DNA from: Piper betle
Lineage: Eukaryota; Streptophyta; Magnoliopsida; Piperales; Piperaceae
Direction: 5' to 3'
DNA: 64,000 nucleotides
Assembly: GCA_033002965.1 (NCBI GenBank)
Contig: JAURVB010003522.1
Span: 186,001 to 250,000, forward strand
Under the pieces are notes generated by a model, which made no database searches, was not told where the DNA came from, and saw nothing but the letters and a program-made list of their open reading frames with translations. This document shows, piece by piece, positions 22,490 to 34,670 of this stretch (position 1 is its first letter; the number at the start of each line of letters is the position of its first letter). Position numbers and translations under genes: made by a program.

Positions 22490-23130
22490 AGTGGTCAGAG
22501 AATTCACTGACGTATTCCTAGAAGAGAATACTGGATTGCCGCCAGACAGAGATGTAGACCTTGCCATTGACTTGATGTTAGGCACAACACTCATCTTTAG
22601 AGCTCCGTATAGAATGTCACCACTTGAGCTTAAGGAACTCAAGGAATAGTTACAGACACTATTGGATCAATTATTCATTAGACCGCATGTCTCTCCAAGG
22701 GTTTCACTGGTGTTATCGTGAGGAAGAAGGATGGAAGCATGCGTTTATGCATCGATTACAGAATGTTAAACCATGCAACTATTAAGAACTGATACTCTCT
22801 TCCTCGCATTGATGATCTATTTGATCAGCAGTTATCTTCTCGAAGATTGATTTAAGATCAGGATACTACCAGTTGAAGATTTGAGTAGAAGACATCCCGA
22901 AGACTGCATTCAGAACCAGATATGGCCACTACAAGTTTTTAGTCATGCCTTTTGGATTGACCAATGCTCCAACAGTATTTATGGACTTGATGAAAAAAGT
23001 GTTCAATCCATATTTGGACCAGTTTGTGATTGTCTTTGTAGACAATATACTGGTAAACTCTTCGTCCAGGGAAGAAAATAAACAACATTAGAGGATTGTG
23101 TTGGAGACATAGAGTGTAGATTATATGAAA
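22490..23130 (+). pseudogene. Reverse transcriptase of the chromovirus
   Basis: Recognisable pieces in shifting frames include [26 protein letters not shown] and [19 protein letters not shown]. The catalytic core at about 23029-23046 reads VIVFVDNI, where the family has a double Asp; the second Asp is Asn. Stops and at least two frameshifts occur. The order RT, RNase H, integrase is that of Ty3/gypsy and not of copia. Confidence 0.88.
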
Positions 23131-23389
23131 AGTTTTCAAAGTGCAATTTTTGGTTGTCAGAAGTGAACTTTCTCGGCTATATCATCTCAACATCAGGCAA
23201 CTCAGTAGATCCACCCAAGATAGGAGCAGTAGTACAGTGGGAGCAGCCAAAGACACCGACAAAGGTTCAAAGTTTCCTAGGCCTAACTGGATACTAGAGA
23301 CAATTCATTTAGGATTCCTCTTTCATAGACGCCCCTCTTACACGACTAACTAGGAAGGAAGAATAGTTCAGATGGATGGATGAATGTGA

Positions 23390-23830
23390 GCAGAGTTTTA
23401 GGACGCTGAAGGAAAGATTGACTTCGATGCATATCCTCACATTGCCAGAGGGACATGAGGATTTTGTAGTTTACACAGATGCCTCAAGAATTGGGCTAGG
23501 TTGTGTTTTAATGCAGAAGGATAAGTTTATAGCCTATGCATCTCACTAGCTCAAAGTGCATGAGTGTAACTATCCTACACATGACCTAGAGCTAGTAGTA
23601 ATCATATTCGCTATCATTTGCTATTAGAATATAGAGGCACTACTTATATGGAACATCTTTTAGACTCTTGACTGATCACAAGAGTTTGAAATATATATTC
23701 ACACAGAATGATTTGAACAGGAGACAAAGAAGATGGTTAGAGATCTTATAAAACTACGAGATTGACATAGTGTACCACGAGGGCAAAGTGAATGTGGTAG
23801 CAGACGCTTTGAGTAGGAAGCCAATAAGAG
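23390..23830 (+). pseudogene. RNase H of the chromovirus
   Basis: VYTDASRIGLGCVLMQKD (about 23468-23521) is the start of the RNase H domain with the first catalytic Asp. It is followed by [23 protein letters not shown] and YHEGKVNVVADALSRK (about 23670-23820). Stop codons and frame changes interrupt it. In a live element the domain removes the RNA strand during reverse transcription. Confidence 0.88.
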
Positions 23831-23989
23831 GCTCCACAGGATTGGCAATAGTGCGAGTGACTCAATATATTACAGGCTTGAGAAAGTTGGTTGGAATGAT
23901 GGCATGAATGACCATTTAGTCGAGTGTACTTGAACATATCAGCGTTGCCCAAGAAGCAGATTGACAATTGAAGCAGTGGTTGGAGCAGG

Positions 23990-26290
23990 GAACACATATA
24001 GAATTGGCTAGAGATGCAAATTGGTTAGTCAGACTAAGAGGTCAACTCTTTGTGCCAAATGTTCCAGAGTGTCCCGGACTTTGAAGTACGATTATTCACG
24101 AAGCTCACACGTCAAGATGTTCAGTGCATCAAGGTGAAGTAGAGATGTACTACGATGTCCAACAAATATAGTGGTGGCCAGGAATGAAGAGAGAGGTATA
24201 CAACATAGTTGCCAAATATTATATGTCCCAACAAGTGAAAGCCAAGCATGTACGCCAGGTGGAAGACTACAGCCATTCGAAACCCCAAAGTGGAAGTGGG
24301 AGAGTGTAAAACCCTAAAAAAATAATTCGGTTATTTTATTTAAGGTTTTGTAAATCTTAGAACGAAGCATAAATATTATTTAATTAAATTAATTCTTAAA
24401 AAAATTAATATTATGAATTATCAATTTTGACCTTTAGCATATTGGTATAATGATATTTATAATATTTTTAGGATTTTTCATCCATTCATATTTACTTAAT
24501 AATTATTTTGTGACTTTACGTTATCACACAAATGACTTTTTGAATTCCACACATATTTATAAAATTTAATGTAATGACTTCTTGAATTTCACGCATATTC
24601 TTCAATATAAAAGAAAGTTCTATTTTTACAAGAAACATCCTCTAGATAACTTATGAGCACATTTGGCTTTAGAGAAATTACATCCATATTAAGATCATGT
24701 GTCGTAGTTACGGGTACTTCATCACAATTTCAAGTTTGTATAATTACCTGAAATGTTATATATTTCGATTTGGGAGTCTTGGTCGGCCTGAGTCCACATT
24801 CGATCACCATTCACCGAGCGCAACTGGGGTCAAAGAATTGGCTCAGTCGACACAGGGCAGCACCCTTAAAAAAATTACTATGTGGGAGTCTTGGTCGACT
24901 TGAATTCATATTCGACCACCATGCACCGAGCGCAACTGGGGTTAATGAATTGACTCAATCCTACATAGGGCAGTACCCCTCGAAAGATTAAATACATGCC
25001 CCCATGCCAAAAGGAGTGACAGGGCACAGTGGTGCAAGACAACTCATTATGTACTTGTGATACCGAGAGGGTGAGTCAATGGCCAATATCGGTAATTATA
25101 GGCTAAGGGCCACATAGCGTGTGTGCACATACATGGGATTGTAGCTGGATGGGTGGCCACCCTCATAGCATATTAAGAGCTCAGCATAGGCTCATAATCA
25201 CTAAAAGATGTAATTCAGATGTTGCGAAATATATTAATTATTTCTTGTAATTATACGACTTAGCATTTTTATCACTAACGCGAAATTGCCTCCGCAGGTA
25301 TGAGCATGGAAGGATAGGTAGAGTCGGGACAACTGGAGGACTTTATTATTAGACTATTCTTTTCTCGAGATTGTTTGCATGGCAGTGGGATTTTGGTTCG
25401 GTTCATGGGGCTTAGATTATTCCAAGCATTTGTATATTAAATTTATTGTTATGGATTTATTTAAAACCTTGAAAATTAATAGAAAATTAATTTATGAGAC
25501 ACTTAGTTTCATATAGTAACACTTGGCTTATGGCTCAGAATGGGCGGATCGTTACAAAGAGCATAGTGTACAACTTTGCACTTGGATTGCCTCGGACCCA
25601 CCGATAGAAGGAAGCAATATGGGTCATAGTAAATCGACTCACAAAGAGTGCACACTTCATACCTATCAGGATGGAATACCCACTGACCACTTTAGCCACG
25701 CTCTATAGAGACCAGATAGTCAGGCTACATGGAGTGCCGTAGGAATTCATATCAAACAGGGATCCAAGGTTCACATCTCGATTTTGGAAACCCTTGTAGG
25801 CAATTATGGACACTAAGTCGAGATCCAATACAGCTTTTCATCCTCAAACATATGGGCTAACTGAGAGAACCATACAGATCCTAGAGGATTTGCTCTGATC
25901 ATCCATTCTACACTTCAGAGGAGGTTGGGAAGAGCATTTACCTCTAGTGGACTTCTCCTACAACAATAGCTGTTAGGCCACAATTGGAATGGCACCATTC
26001 GAGGCACAATATGGTAGACCATGTCAATCCCCCGGTATGTTAGGTACATGATAGCAAACCAGTAGTAGTTGGGCCAGAGATGATCCAGTAGACACAAGAA
26101 GTGGTAATGCGGGTCAAGAAGAGAATGAGATCAACTCAGGACATACAAAAAAGTTATGCCAATCAATGTAGATGTGAGGTTCATTTCGCATTAGGAGATC
26201 ACAATCTCCTAAAGGTCTCCCTGACCAAGGGAAACATGAGATTCGGGACATGAGGGAAACTTAGTTCACGATATATCAGACCATTTGATG
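23990..26290 (+). pseudogene. Integrase of the chromovirus, split by a solo LTR
   Basis: The N-terminal zinc region (24090-24260, IIHEAHTSRCSVHQ and WWPGMKREVYNIVAKYY) has lost at least one zinc-binding Cys. The coding sequence stops at 24304 in the segment that leads into the catalytic core and resumes at 25562. The core then reads NRLTKSAHFIPIR (about 25630-25672) and SNRDPRFTSRFWK (about 25753-25790), where Asn stands in both places of the catalytic Asp residues. The interrupting DNA is a 1252-bp LTR. The enzyme is certainly inactive. Confidence 0.88.
24305..25556 (+). mobile_element. Solo LTR nested in the integrase core
   Basis: The LTR runs from TGTAAAACCC at 24305 to GTTACA at 25556. 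Flanks are GAGAG and AAGAG, a 5-bp duplication with one change. Removing it restores the integrase reading across the junction. Its last 850 bp match the LTR at 57185-59485. A 112-bp tandem duplication starts at 24772 and 24884 (GGGAGTCTTGGTCG). Confidence 0.88.
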
Positions 26291-26630
26291 TGATCAAGAG
26301 TGTTGGACCAGTGCCTTACAGGCTAGCTTTGCCTCCTCATCTATCAATTGTGCTCAATGTCTTCCATGTGTCAATAATGAAGGTGTACCATCCGAACAAC
26401 TCTCATGTTGTCAGTTTCAGAGAGATAGAGCTACAAATAGACCTGACGTATCCAGAAGATGAAGTTCAAATAGTGGATTGCATAGTGAAGATTCCTTGGC
26501 GAAAAGAAGTTCCCTTAGTACAAGTGCAACGGACTCGAGGAGGAGTTGAAGAATCCACATGAGAACTTGAAGATGAGATAACGAAGCGATACCCAGAGAT
26601 ATTCGAGCAACCAACTTCACAACCGGGTAC
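26290..26630 (+). pseudogene. Integrase tail with chromodomain-like end
   Basis: This 90-codon open frame, extended beyond one stop, carries the SH3-like motif GPVPYRLALPPHLS and NVFHVSIMK. It then carries the chromodomain-type segment DLTYPEDEVQIVDC, VEEST and WELEDEI..RYPEIF. In chromoviruses this tail directs insertion to particular chromatin. It identifies the element as a chromovirus. The open frame ends at 26562 with a stop inside the conserved region. Confidence 0.85.
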
Positions 26631-26723
26631 TTTACCAAAGACTTGCCTCTTTCAGATTATGGATGACTTTGAAACTTCCATGGTTAAAATTTCTAGGATG
26701 AAAATTTTCTAAGTAGGGAAGGT

Positions 26724-29429
26724 TGTAAAACCCATGACTTGAGTTAGAGTTTTACATTAGCAAACAAGTTGGTTCAACCATCAGTCTGAGTCGAATCAGC
26801 TTCATGATGAGTTGAGGCCAGCCGTGCGTTATGAGCGATGAGGGTCAAGTGTATCCCAGTATATGATGATAACGTCAAAAGGATGACGAGAAATGATTTA
26901 TTAGAGTATATGACAGTATATAGATATTTTTTTATATATATTTGATCGTAAATTTATTTTTAGGGTGAATAACACATTATGACATGTTATAGAGGAGTTT
27001 GGGTGGGTTACTAGTTATAGAACATGTCAATTTGATGTTGTGGTGTGTATTATATTTTATGAGATTTTCCCCTATTTTTTTGGATTTATTACAGGTTAGT
27101 TATTATTTTTGACTCGAGTCAAAGTCAAGTCAACTTTTATTCACGAAAATACCACCCAAAACCTTTATGACATTTCCCCCTAACCCTCGATGTTGTCCCT
27201 CGTCCTTGCGGCCAACGACGCCTCTAGCCGCCCCACCACCACCAAGTCATCACCGAGCAAACCCCTATCTTCTCGGCTGCTGCCAACCTCCACGACGCAT
27301 GGCTACCGCACCTAATGCCGCCAACACCACTCCACCACCGCCGTCTGCACCACTGTGATCCCGAATCCTCCCCTTCAACCCTCAACCATTTCACCCTTAC
27401 CTAGGGCCGCCAATGAGGCCGGCCAAGGGCCAATCGGACAATGGACTGACCCCAAACAACTTGAAGCCACTATTGGCGATCATCGTCGATGCTGTTGCCC
27501 TCACCACCACCACCATTGGGTCATGCTCACTGAGCTGGTACCAACCCATAGCCACGATTGCTTCGCCTAAAAGGTTACCGAAAAACCGTCAAAAAGCCAC
27601 CAGAAAGACTTTGAAAAATTGGATTTGCTAAAATTCACCAGATCTTCTGCCAAATTCATCTAGCCAAACCCAATCAAACTTCGAACTGAGCAACAAACCC
27701 TACCCTACCCGTTGCCGATTGCCAATGACACGAGGTATAATTAACTTCGACTTAATTACTTTAAAGTGATAATTATTAGCACTGTTGCAAGGATTGATTG
27801 ATTTACGTGTTTACTATTTTTATCGTAAATAAAAATGAATTGCACAATTGTATAGTATTGAAATGAACACTAAGGAGCTAATTAAGTAAATTAAGTAAAT
27901 AATGTTAATCTAATGCAACATAGCGTAGGAAATCTGATAGGGATTGACATGTTATTCGATATGATGTGTGCCTTGATGTGTGTGTGTGTGTGTGTGCTAT
28001 AATATGTGTAAATGCATCATAGTGGGTGTTAGCTTTTAGTTTTAATGTGGAGATACGAAGTAGGAGCTCACCGCCTAGGCATGTGGACACGATTGGAGCT
28101 TCTACTAGGTCTGTTTAGGACTCACATTTATTTTGACTTCTATGCTCTATTGTATTTTGTTTTAACAGGTAAGCGGACGTGTCGAGTGGTGAATTTATTG
28201 TATCCCACTCCACACGGACCATCTAATCGCATGAAATTTTTGGATTCGAGGATGAGATCCCTCAAGTTTGTTTTCAAAATCCAGATCATGATGCCTTCGG
28301 GCCATTTATATTACAATCCCTACCCAGGTCTATGCACATGTAGTTTTTGAGCTATCAGTGAGATGTCACACAAGGGAAAATCAACGACCGTGTCTTGATA
28401 TAGGGCGCGTGTTAGTCAAAGCGGGTTCTTGATTTGGTGAGCATTTGTTCTATTCCCAAGGGATCCTAATAACTCCACCTTTGAGTTACTCAAACCCAGA
28501 GAAGTATTGAGGTTTACGGGTACTACTATGCAATGCATATCTAGACTTGTGGTTTCAAAGGGTACTAAAGGCACACGCTTGAGAGTACTCAGCCTCTGTA
28601 CTTAGGGTTAGGAGTGATAAGGAGGATGTAGAGGGCTGAAAAAGAGAGATTGATTTTCCTACGGAAGGGATAGTTTTAAAGTTGCCAAAGAATGCGATGA
28701 GAAAGAAAGAAGACAAGTCGTGTGAGGTCAATGGCTCCTAATTAGCACCCTTATGAGAGATTCCATATGGTAGAATAAGAATGCTTTCATTTAATAGGAG
28801 AGTCAGCTCTCGTGTGCCAGTTTGTTACTAGTTATTTCTAGACCTGTAATACTTGTTACTGAGGTTTTTCGATTATCTATGTAGGTGAGTGCCTTGAGGA
28901 TTGAGCGATGTCAGGACTGTGGCAGAACAGCAATGAAATTATGTACACATGTACCTGCCGAATGTGATTGATGATGTTGAATGTGGAATTGTTTTGAATG
29001 ATGCAAACTTTAATGTTATTTCTATAAATGGATAAAAATGTTTTACATGTGATTGAAAAACTGTGAAAAGAAATTAATAGTTTGAGTAATGGATTCTAGA
29101 CTCGGCTCAGTAGATGAAGAAAATGAGATAATTGAAATGTTGAGAGAAATGTAATGTTTTTTGCGGTATTTTCTGTTTACATATATATATATATAGTGCA
29201 TGTTGTTAACAGGGTGGTCGTATTGCCCTTTTAGGCGAGAAGACGGGGTGTTTTAAAAATCAAAATGCATTTACACTTGTTTGGTTTGTTTTACACTTGA
29301 TTGCATATCATAGATTGCATTTACAATAACGTTAGAATGCATATGCTGAATCAAGTAGATTAGTGAATAATTCGGTCACCGATAGTATTTCCAAGTTGGT
29401 TCATAGGTAAACCGAGACGGGGTGTTACA
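26724..29429 (+). mobile_element. 3' LTR of the chromovirus, 2.7 kb
   Basis: TGTAAAACCC at 26724 follows the polypurine tract directly, and GGGTGTTACA ends the LTR at 29429. It includes the GC-rich block (27167-27570), a (GT)n run at about 27978-27996, the GAGCTCACCGCCTAGG block (28061) and the GAGGATGAGATCCCTC inverted repeat (about 28247). The host copia sequence follows at 29430. Confidence 0.9.
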
Positions 29430-30259
29430 GTAACAATTAAATATTGTAGGAGTAAATATAATAGTTGTGTGTACTTAAGGTGTTGGATAATTCTATATAT
29501 ATTTATCCCGTGTTATATGTGGGATGTTATTATTTTTGCTACTTAGATTGTGTCTGAATTGAAAAGGCTTAAAGCTGACTTGTCTAAGGAATTTGATATG
29601 GGAAGCCAAAAAAATACTTGGCATGGAGATCAAAAAGATAAGAAAGGCAAGAAGTTGTGGCTTTCTTAGGCAATTATGTGGAGAAAGTATTAGAGAGGTT
29701 TAATATGGAAAAATCAAAATCGGTGTCAAAACGTATGTCACAATATTTCAAGTTATTGACTTTATCATGTCATGCATCAAATGAAGAGAAGGCTACTATC
29801 TCTCATATGCCATATGTTGAGGCTATTAGATGTCTTATATATGTCTAAAAGGCCAGATATTACACAGGTAGTGAGCAAAAATATATTTAATCTAGGCAAG
29901 AAGCATCGAAATGCAGCTAAGTGGGTTATGCAATACTTTACGGCACTGCAAGATATAAAATTTTATTTTCTTATGGTGGTTGCAATTTGGTTGGCTTTGT
30001 AGATTCAGCCTATGGATCAGGTCTTCATAAAAAGATGTGAACTACCGGCTATGTTTTTATGTTAGGTGGGAGCGTTATTACCTGAAAGTCTATCCTTCGG
30101 CCTACTATTGTCTTGTTCTATAAAACTCAGCCCATCGACCCGGTGTTTACACCCGATTTTCCTAATTTTGTGTTTAGCTCAATTTGGGTAGTACACGGCT
30201 ATTCAGTTCGATTGGTCTGGTGTTAGTGGGATCTTTTATGTGGTATTGTGGGCTTGGGT

Positions 30260-30591
30260 ATTTGGTGTGTCTACCGTTGAGTTGTTCTAGTTGGCCCCAA
30301 TTGCCAAGCCGGTACGTGTGTTTTCTATAGTTGTTTAGTTTAGCCTTGGGCCACGTATTGCATTAGGGTTGCATCACATCCATTTGAGCGTACCTCCTAA
30401 CCCTAATCATGTCTTAGAAGCTATTATTTGGTGTGTCTGCCGTTGAGTTGTTCTAGTTGGCCCCAATTGCCAAGCTGGTACATGTGTTTTCTTTAGTTGT
30501 TTAGTTTAGACTTGGGCCACGTATTGTGTTAGGGTCGTATCGCATCCATTTGAGCGTACCTCCTAACCCTAATCATGTCTTAGAAGCTATC
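30260..30591 (+). repeat. Tandem duplication, period 166 bp
   Basis: Copies at 30260-30425 and 30426-30591 share TTGGTGTGTCT(A/G)CCGTTGAG through ATCATGTCTTAGAAGCTAT with only a handful of substitutions. It lies near the start of the 3.5-kb solo LTR. Confidence 0.92.
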
Positions 30592-30802
30592 ACAGGACTT
30601 CTCTTGCTCTCCCTTTATTTTCCCCCTTTTTTCTTTTTTTCCCAATTTTTGGCCCATCATGGTGCCATGCACAACACAAGGTTGCCCCTCTGGCACCTTT
30701 GCGTCAGCACACATGCGTCCATGCAAGGGAGTAGCGTATTTTTGGTGCAGGTTAAAACCCAATCTACCTGCCCTTTTTGTTGGTTTCTTCACCCCTGACC
30801 GC

Positions 30803-30993
30803 CTCATTAAAACATCGAGTCTAGTTCAAGCCAAGCTACGAGTTGAGTTCGAGTTATAATTGTGTCGAGTCGAGTCGAACATTATTACCTTGTTCAAATT
30901 CGACTCGTAGAATCTGAGATTGAGTCAAGTTCAAGCTCAAATTGAACCAAACGCCAAATGTTTACAAGCTGACTCACTCAATTAGTAGCCCTA
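30803..30993. mobile_element. Truncated hAT-type MITE
   Basis: The right end, read in complement, is TAGGGCTACTAATTGAGTGAG, closely matching the end of the MITE at 11679-12375. The body is rich in GAGTCGAGTCGA and AGTTCGAGTT. The left arm is missing and no TSD is visible. Confidence 0.7.
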
Positions 30994-33900
30994 CCTTATG
31001 CCAACTTTCTCCCCAGTTTCTTTTCGTTTTTGCACATTCATAAATATTTGCATGTAGAATCTCTAATTAGGCATGTATATATCTAGATCTTTATCTCATC
31101 ATCTAGATCTACTAGTTCCTTTTCGATTGCATGATAAAAATGTGATTTTTATTTATATGTTGTTATTTTTGCAAATAAAATATAATAAAATAGTCGTGTT
31201 GACCTAAATTGTAAAATATACTGACTAATACACCTAATAACAGTATGTATAAAAAGATAACTTTGTAATTTTTGGATTGCATGAGGGCTACCTAATTTCA
31301 CGTGCCAAATTAGTAAATTTCCAAAATAACTAAAATGCCGATAATCTAACTGGGTTTGGTTATAAAATTGATTTTGGTGTGAAATCTTTAGTTAAATAAT
31401 AATTAACTTATTATCCTAATTAACTAAATGTTAATAGATGATTTAAATTATAAAATAATTTGCAATTAACGGTACAGGCGTAGGATTGACTTGATATCTC
31501 AAGCGGCTCCATTAGAGCACACTAGTTCTTTACGATCCAATATCTTTCAACTTCTGACATTCAGAAGTCACTATGACAGAATTATCACCATTGTTAACTC
31601 TAAATAAGTTAACCGATAATTTAAGCTACGATTCATAATTTTACCGAGGGTGTTAGTCACCTCGTGATAAATTGCCCTGGTTATGTAGGCATTTTGATAT
31701 CTTAAGTTAGAATTTAAGTGTGTGGGTTGAATCCCGAAATTTATTTCATAAAATATTGAAATATCCGTTTCAACATCTCTATTTGTTTTTTAGAATCTTG
31801 TGTAGTTTTTGGCATAATCAGCATGTCATTATTGTTTGATGTGATTTGGGGTATTTATTTTTTGTCCTGCATGCCATGTCATTTACTACATCAAGGGCTG
31901 TTTACATATCATTGCACATATAAATCATGCAAGGTTTAAGTAGTAGTTTACATTGTTAGGTCATGCAGAGTCAAGCTTGCCGTAGTAGGACAAGAAGCTC
32001 TTCTTAGGTTTGTTAGGGCTCTCTCTTTCTCAGCTTGATCTATTACTTGACTCACATATTTTATTTTCACATCGTAGGGCATAGCCGGTTGCATTTTATT
32101 GGATCCCACTCTTTACAGGTCATCTTATCGATTTTTCTGATTAAGAAAACTTCAAGATTGAGATTCCTTAATGATTTTTGAAATGCAAAATCCAACTAAA
32201 AGGTTACACTTTAGCGCTATATGAATTAACCCTCACCAGGCCTTATACTTATTATACGTTTTTAAAATTTTTTGTGCATGCATGGTGGATGGGAACGTGA
32301 CACTAACCGAGAGGTCACATGTGGTACTCAGTTAGTGGTTAATTGATTGATTAGTACTATTAGTATAGTACCTAGTAGTAGTGTGTATTTTAGTATTTCA
32401 ACATGTGTGTTCTCTCCATTGAGTATATTTGAATCATGTCAGTTGTGATCAGTTAGGCCCTATTGTCCATGCACATGTTGTCGTCCACTAGTTCTAGCTC
32501 ATGCGTAATACCAGCACACTACGTTGAGGATTCCAGCTCGTGTGCACAAACATCTCTGTGATTATGATTAGGCTCTAATAGTCATATTGTGATTTAGATT
32601 GTGTGTGTGTGTGTGGAGAAGTTTCATTTTCATTTCAGTTTTTCTCGTGGACAATGAGTTGTCGATTTGGCAATTTGCCTATTTCTCTTATTAGTTATTT
32701 GAAACTTAGTGACACTCATTACTGACACATTTTCTTATATTTATGTAGGTGAGCTTTCTTGGTGTTGACTGGCCTAGGTGCACAAAATATGAGGAGGCTT
32801 GGAGGATGTTAGGTTGGGCTTTGTGTTGTTTTGTGTTGCGGCGTTTTGTTTTTATCTTTGTCTATATCTCCCCTTCTTGTTTTGCGAACATGTCATTGGC
32901 TTCCATGTGGATGTTAATTGTAGGGCCTTGGACCTTGGACAAGTGAATGTTTTGTTTATCCCTAACTATATATTTTTGTTTTGCAGGCAAAATACTTTGG
33001 GGTACATAGGTCTATCCTATTTCATGTAGGAATTCTCTAAGCTTAGGAATCTTAGAACTAAAGGTTAAATAAATCTCCCGTATACTAAACCATGTTACTT
33101 GTGCAGATACCCGAAGTGAAGAAGAAATTTTGGTTGGAGAAACTTCTAGGATTTATTTTGCAAGTTGAAGGGTTAATGTGAGGACCAGACAAACCAACAG
33201 CTTGAAAAATATAAAATTTGGTTATAAATGATCTATGTTGTGATGTGACTGAATAAAACACCGCTCAAATGTTTCTATGTATAGAAATGTGAATTGTGGA
33301 ATGTTCTGCGTGTGGTTCTATTATTTGTGAATTACATAGGTTTGGAAAAAATTTTATAATGTCCTAATTACAGGAAAGACTACCAAATATTTCTGAAAAA
33401 CTTTAGTCTGATTTATAACTTAGAAATATTTAAAATGTCTTATATGCATGAACCCAACCTTAGGTGTCTTCGCATGATTTTGAGTGTTTTGTCTACACTT
33501 TAGATTCTTATGATGCTTTGAGTGGTTTAAGTTCTTGTGGGTCAGTTTTGCATTTTAATAAGTTATGAATTAACATGCTAATGTTTATCATTTCGATTTG
33601 ATTCACGAGTTGGCCAAATCAAAGTGCTACATGTTCACAATAAAGGTAGAATATATGTCTGCAGTTAAATGTGCTAAGGAGGTCATATGGTTGAATGGCT
33701 TGGTAGATGTATAAGCATTGTTCATAATAAGGTGGAGTTCCATTGTGATACCCAAAGTACAATTTATTTGGCTAGGAATTAGGTTTCCTTGATAAACCCA
33801 AGCACAATGGTATTAGGCATCACAAACTCCCGGAGATCATCAATGAGGGGCGGGTTCATCTGGTGAAGAATCATATTAATGATAATGCAGATGATATTCT

Positions 33901-34102
33901 TACCAAGTCAATTACTTCAGAGAAGTTCGGGCGCATTGTTCGAACTCTATCGATGTCACTCTATATTAAGCTGACTAATTGCAGCCAAGGAGGGATACGA
34001 CCATGCAAATTTGGTACGAGGCTTGTGCTGGTTTGGTGTGAGGCGACTTGATGTTGGTTGAAGAATATGGTGTATATTTTTTCACCAAGGTGGAGATTTT
34101 AG

Positions 34103-34670
34103 TGTTTCAAACCTTGAGGAGTAGCAAGGAGGAAGAAGATATTGAAGAAGAGATGTGTGCACCAGTGCAAAGGCTATGTGCGCACCAGTGCAAAGGCTAT
34201 GGGCGCCGCTGCGCACGGGCCAGAAGCAGCACATGCTGGACATGTGCTGGCGCACGGTCGGCGTGAACCCTTATACGCGTCCGAAGTGACCAAAAGCAAT
34301 GATGCTTGGGTGCGGGCGCACAAATGCCTCTACGCGGCGATGAATACCAAGATGTGTAGAATTTGTTTACGAGCTATTTAACTTATTTTTTCAGGATTTT
34401 CTTCATAATAACATTATTTTGTTACAAGGAAGAAGATTTTGGAGGTCTAAACACACTTTCGCTTCTAGGTTTGAAAGGGAGACAGATTGAGAGATTGTAC
34501 AACAATTTTAATGTATCTCATAGTAGATTTTCTCCTCTTCAGGGATCAAGTGATTTGCCGTCCACGTTTAACTTTCCGTGTTGTCTTTCTTGACTTCTCT
34601 GTAGTATACGTTATTATTTGGTTGTTGGATTCCATTGCATTTGTTAATTTGTTATTGTTGCATTGTTTTG
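34103..34670 (+). mobile_element. 3' LTR of the copia element, approximate end
   Basis: A typical copia polypurine tract (AAGGTGGAGATTTT, 34087-34100) directly precedes TGTTTCAAAC at 34103. The LTR includes a GC-rich patch with a 27-bp tandem repeat (GTGCACCAGTGCAAAGGCTA, twice at 34156-34202) and a typical copia LTR tail near 34480-34600. The right boundary is estimated. Confidence 0.65.

Larger units (their letters stand above)
16980..29429 (+). mobile_element. Ty3/gypsy chromovirus (Tekay/Del-like), dead and invaded
   Basis: Order on the plus strand is truncated 5' LTR, primer-binding site, gag with zinc knuckle, protease, reverse transcriptase, RNase H, integrase, chromodomain-like tail, polypurine tract (AAGTAGGGAAGGT at 26711-26723) and 3' LTR. 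That order with the integrase before a chromodomain defines chromoviruses; long LTRs and an initiator Met primer fit the Tekay/Del branch. Gag is split by a tandem TRIM array and integrase by a solo LTR. Stops, frameshifts and lost catalytic residues occur throughout, so it is a fossil. The 3' end inserted into a copia element at 29430. Confidence 0.9.
30119..33631 (+). mobile_element. Solo LTR, 3.5 kb, inside copia RNase H
   Basis: The LTR runs from TATAAAACTC at 30119 to GTGCTACA at 33631, flanked by a perfect target duplication TGTTC (30114-30118 and 33632-33636). Removing it brings the copia motif WKSIL..TIVL next to VEYMSAV, as in intact copia elements. The LTR carries the shared GATCCCACT...GATTGAGATTCCTTAA block (about 32100-32175), linking it to the other long gypsy LTRs. 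It also holds a 166-bp tandem duplication and a MITE remnant. Confidence 0.92.
29430..34102 (+). pseudogene. Ty1/copia pol 3' half, split by a solo LTR
   Basis: From about 29550 the plus strand carries the copia reverse transcriptase C terminus and RNase H in broken frames: SELKRLKADLSKEFDM, KVLERFNMEKSKSVS (29690-29740) and TTGYVF-like and WKSIL..TI sections to 30118. It resumes at 33632 with VEYMSAVKCAKEVIWLNGLV and NDNADDILTKSITSEKFGRI (33880-33940), the classic copia end. The intervening 3.5 kb is a solo LTR with a perfect TSD. Upstream copia sequence is missing, cut off by the chromovirus at 29429. Confidence 0.88.

Noticed and set aside
22490..26630. Endogenous pararetrovirus or other integrated virus
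   Set aside because: Flanking LTRs, primer-binding site, integrase and chromodomain-like tail place the RT in a Ty3/gypsy chromovirus; no movement protein or viral coat region is seen.
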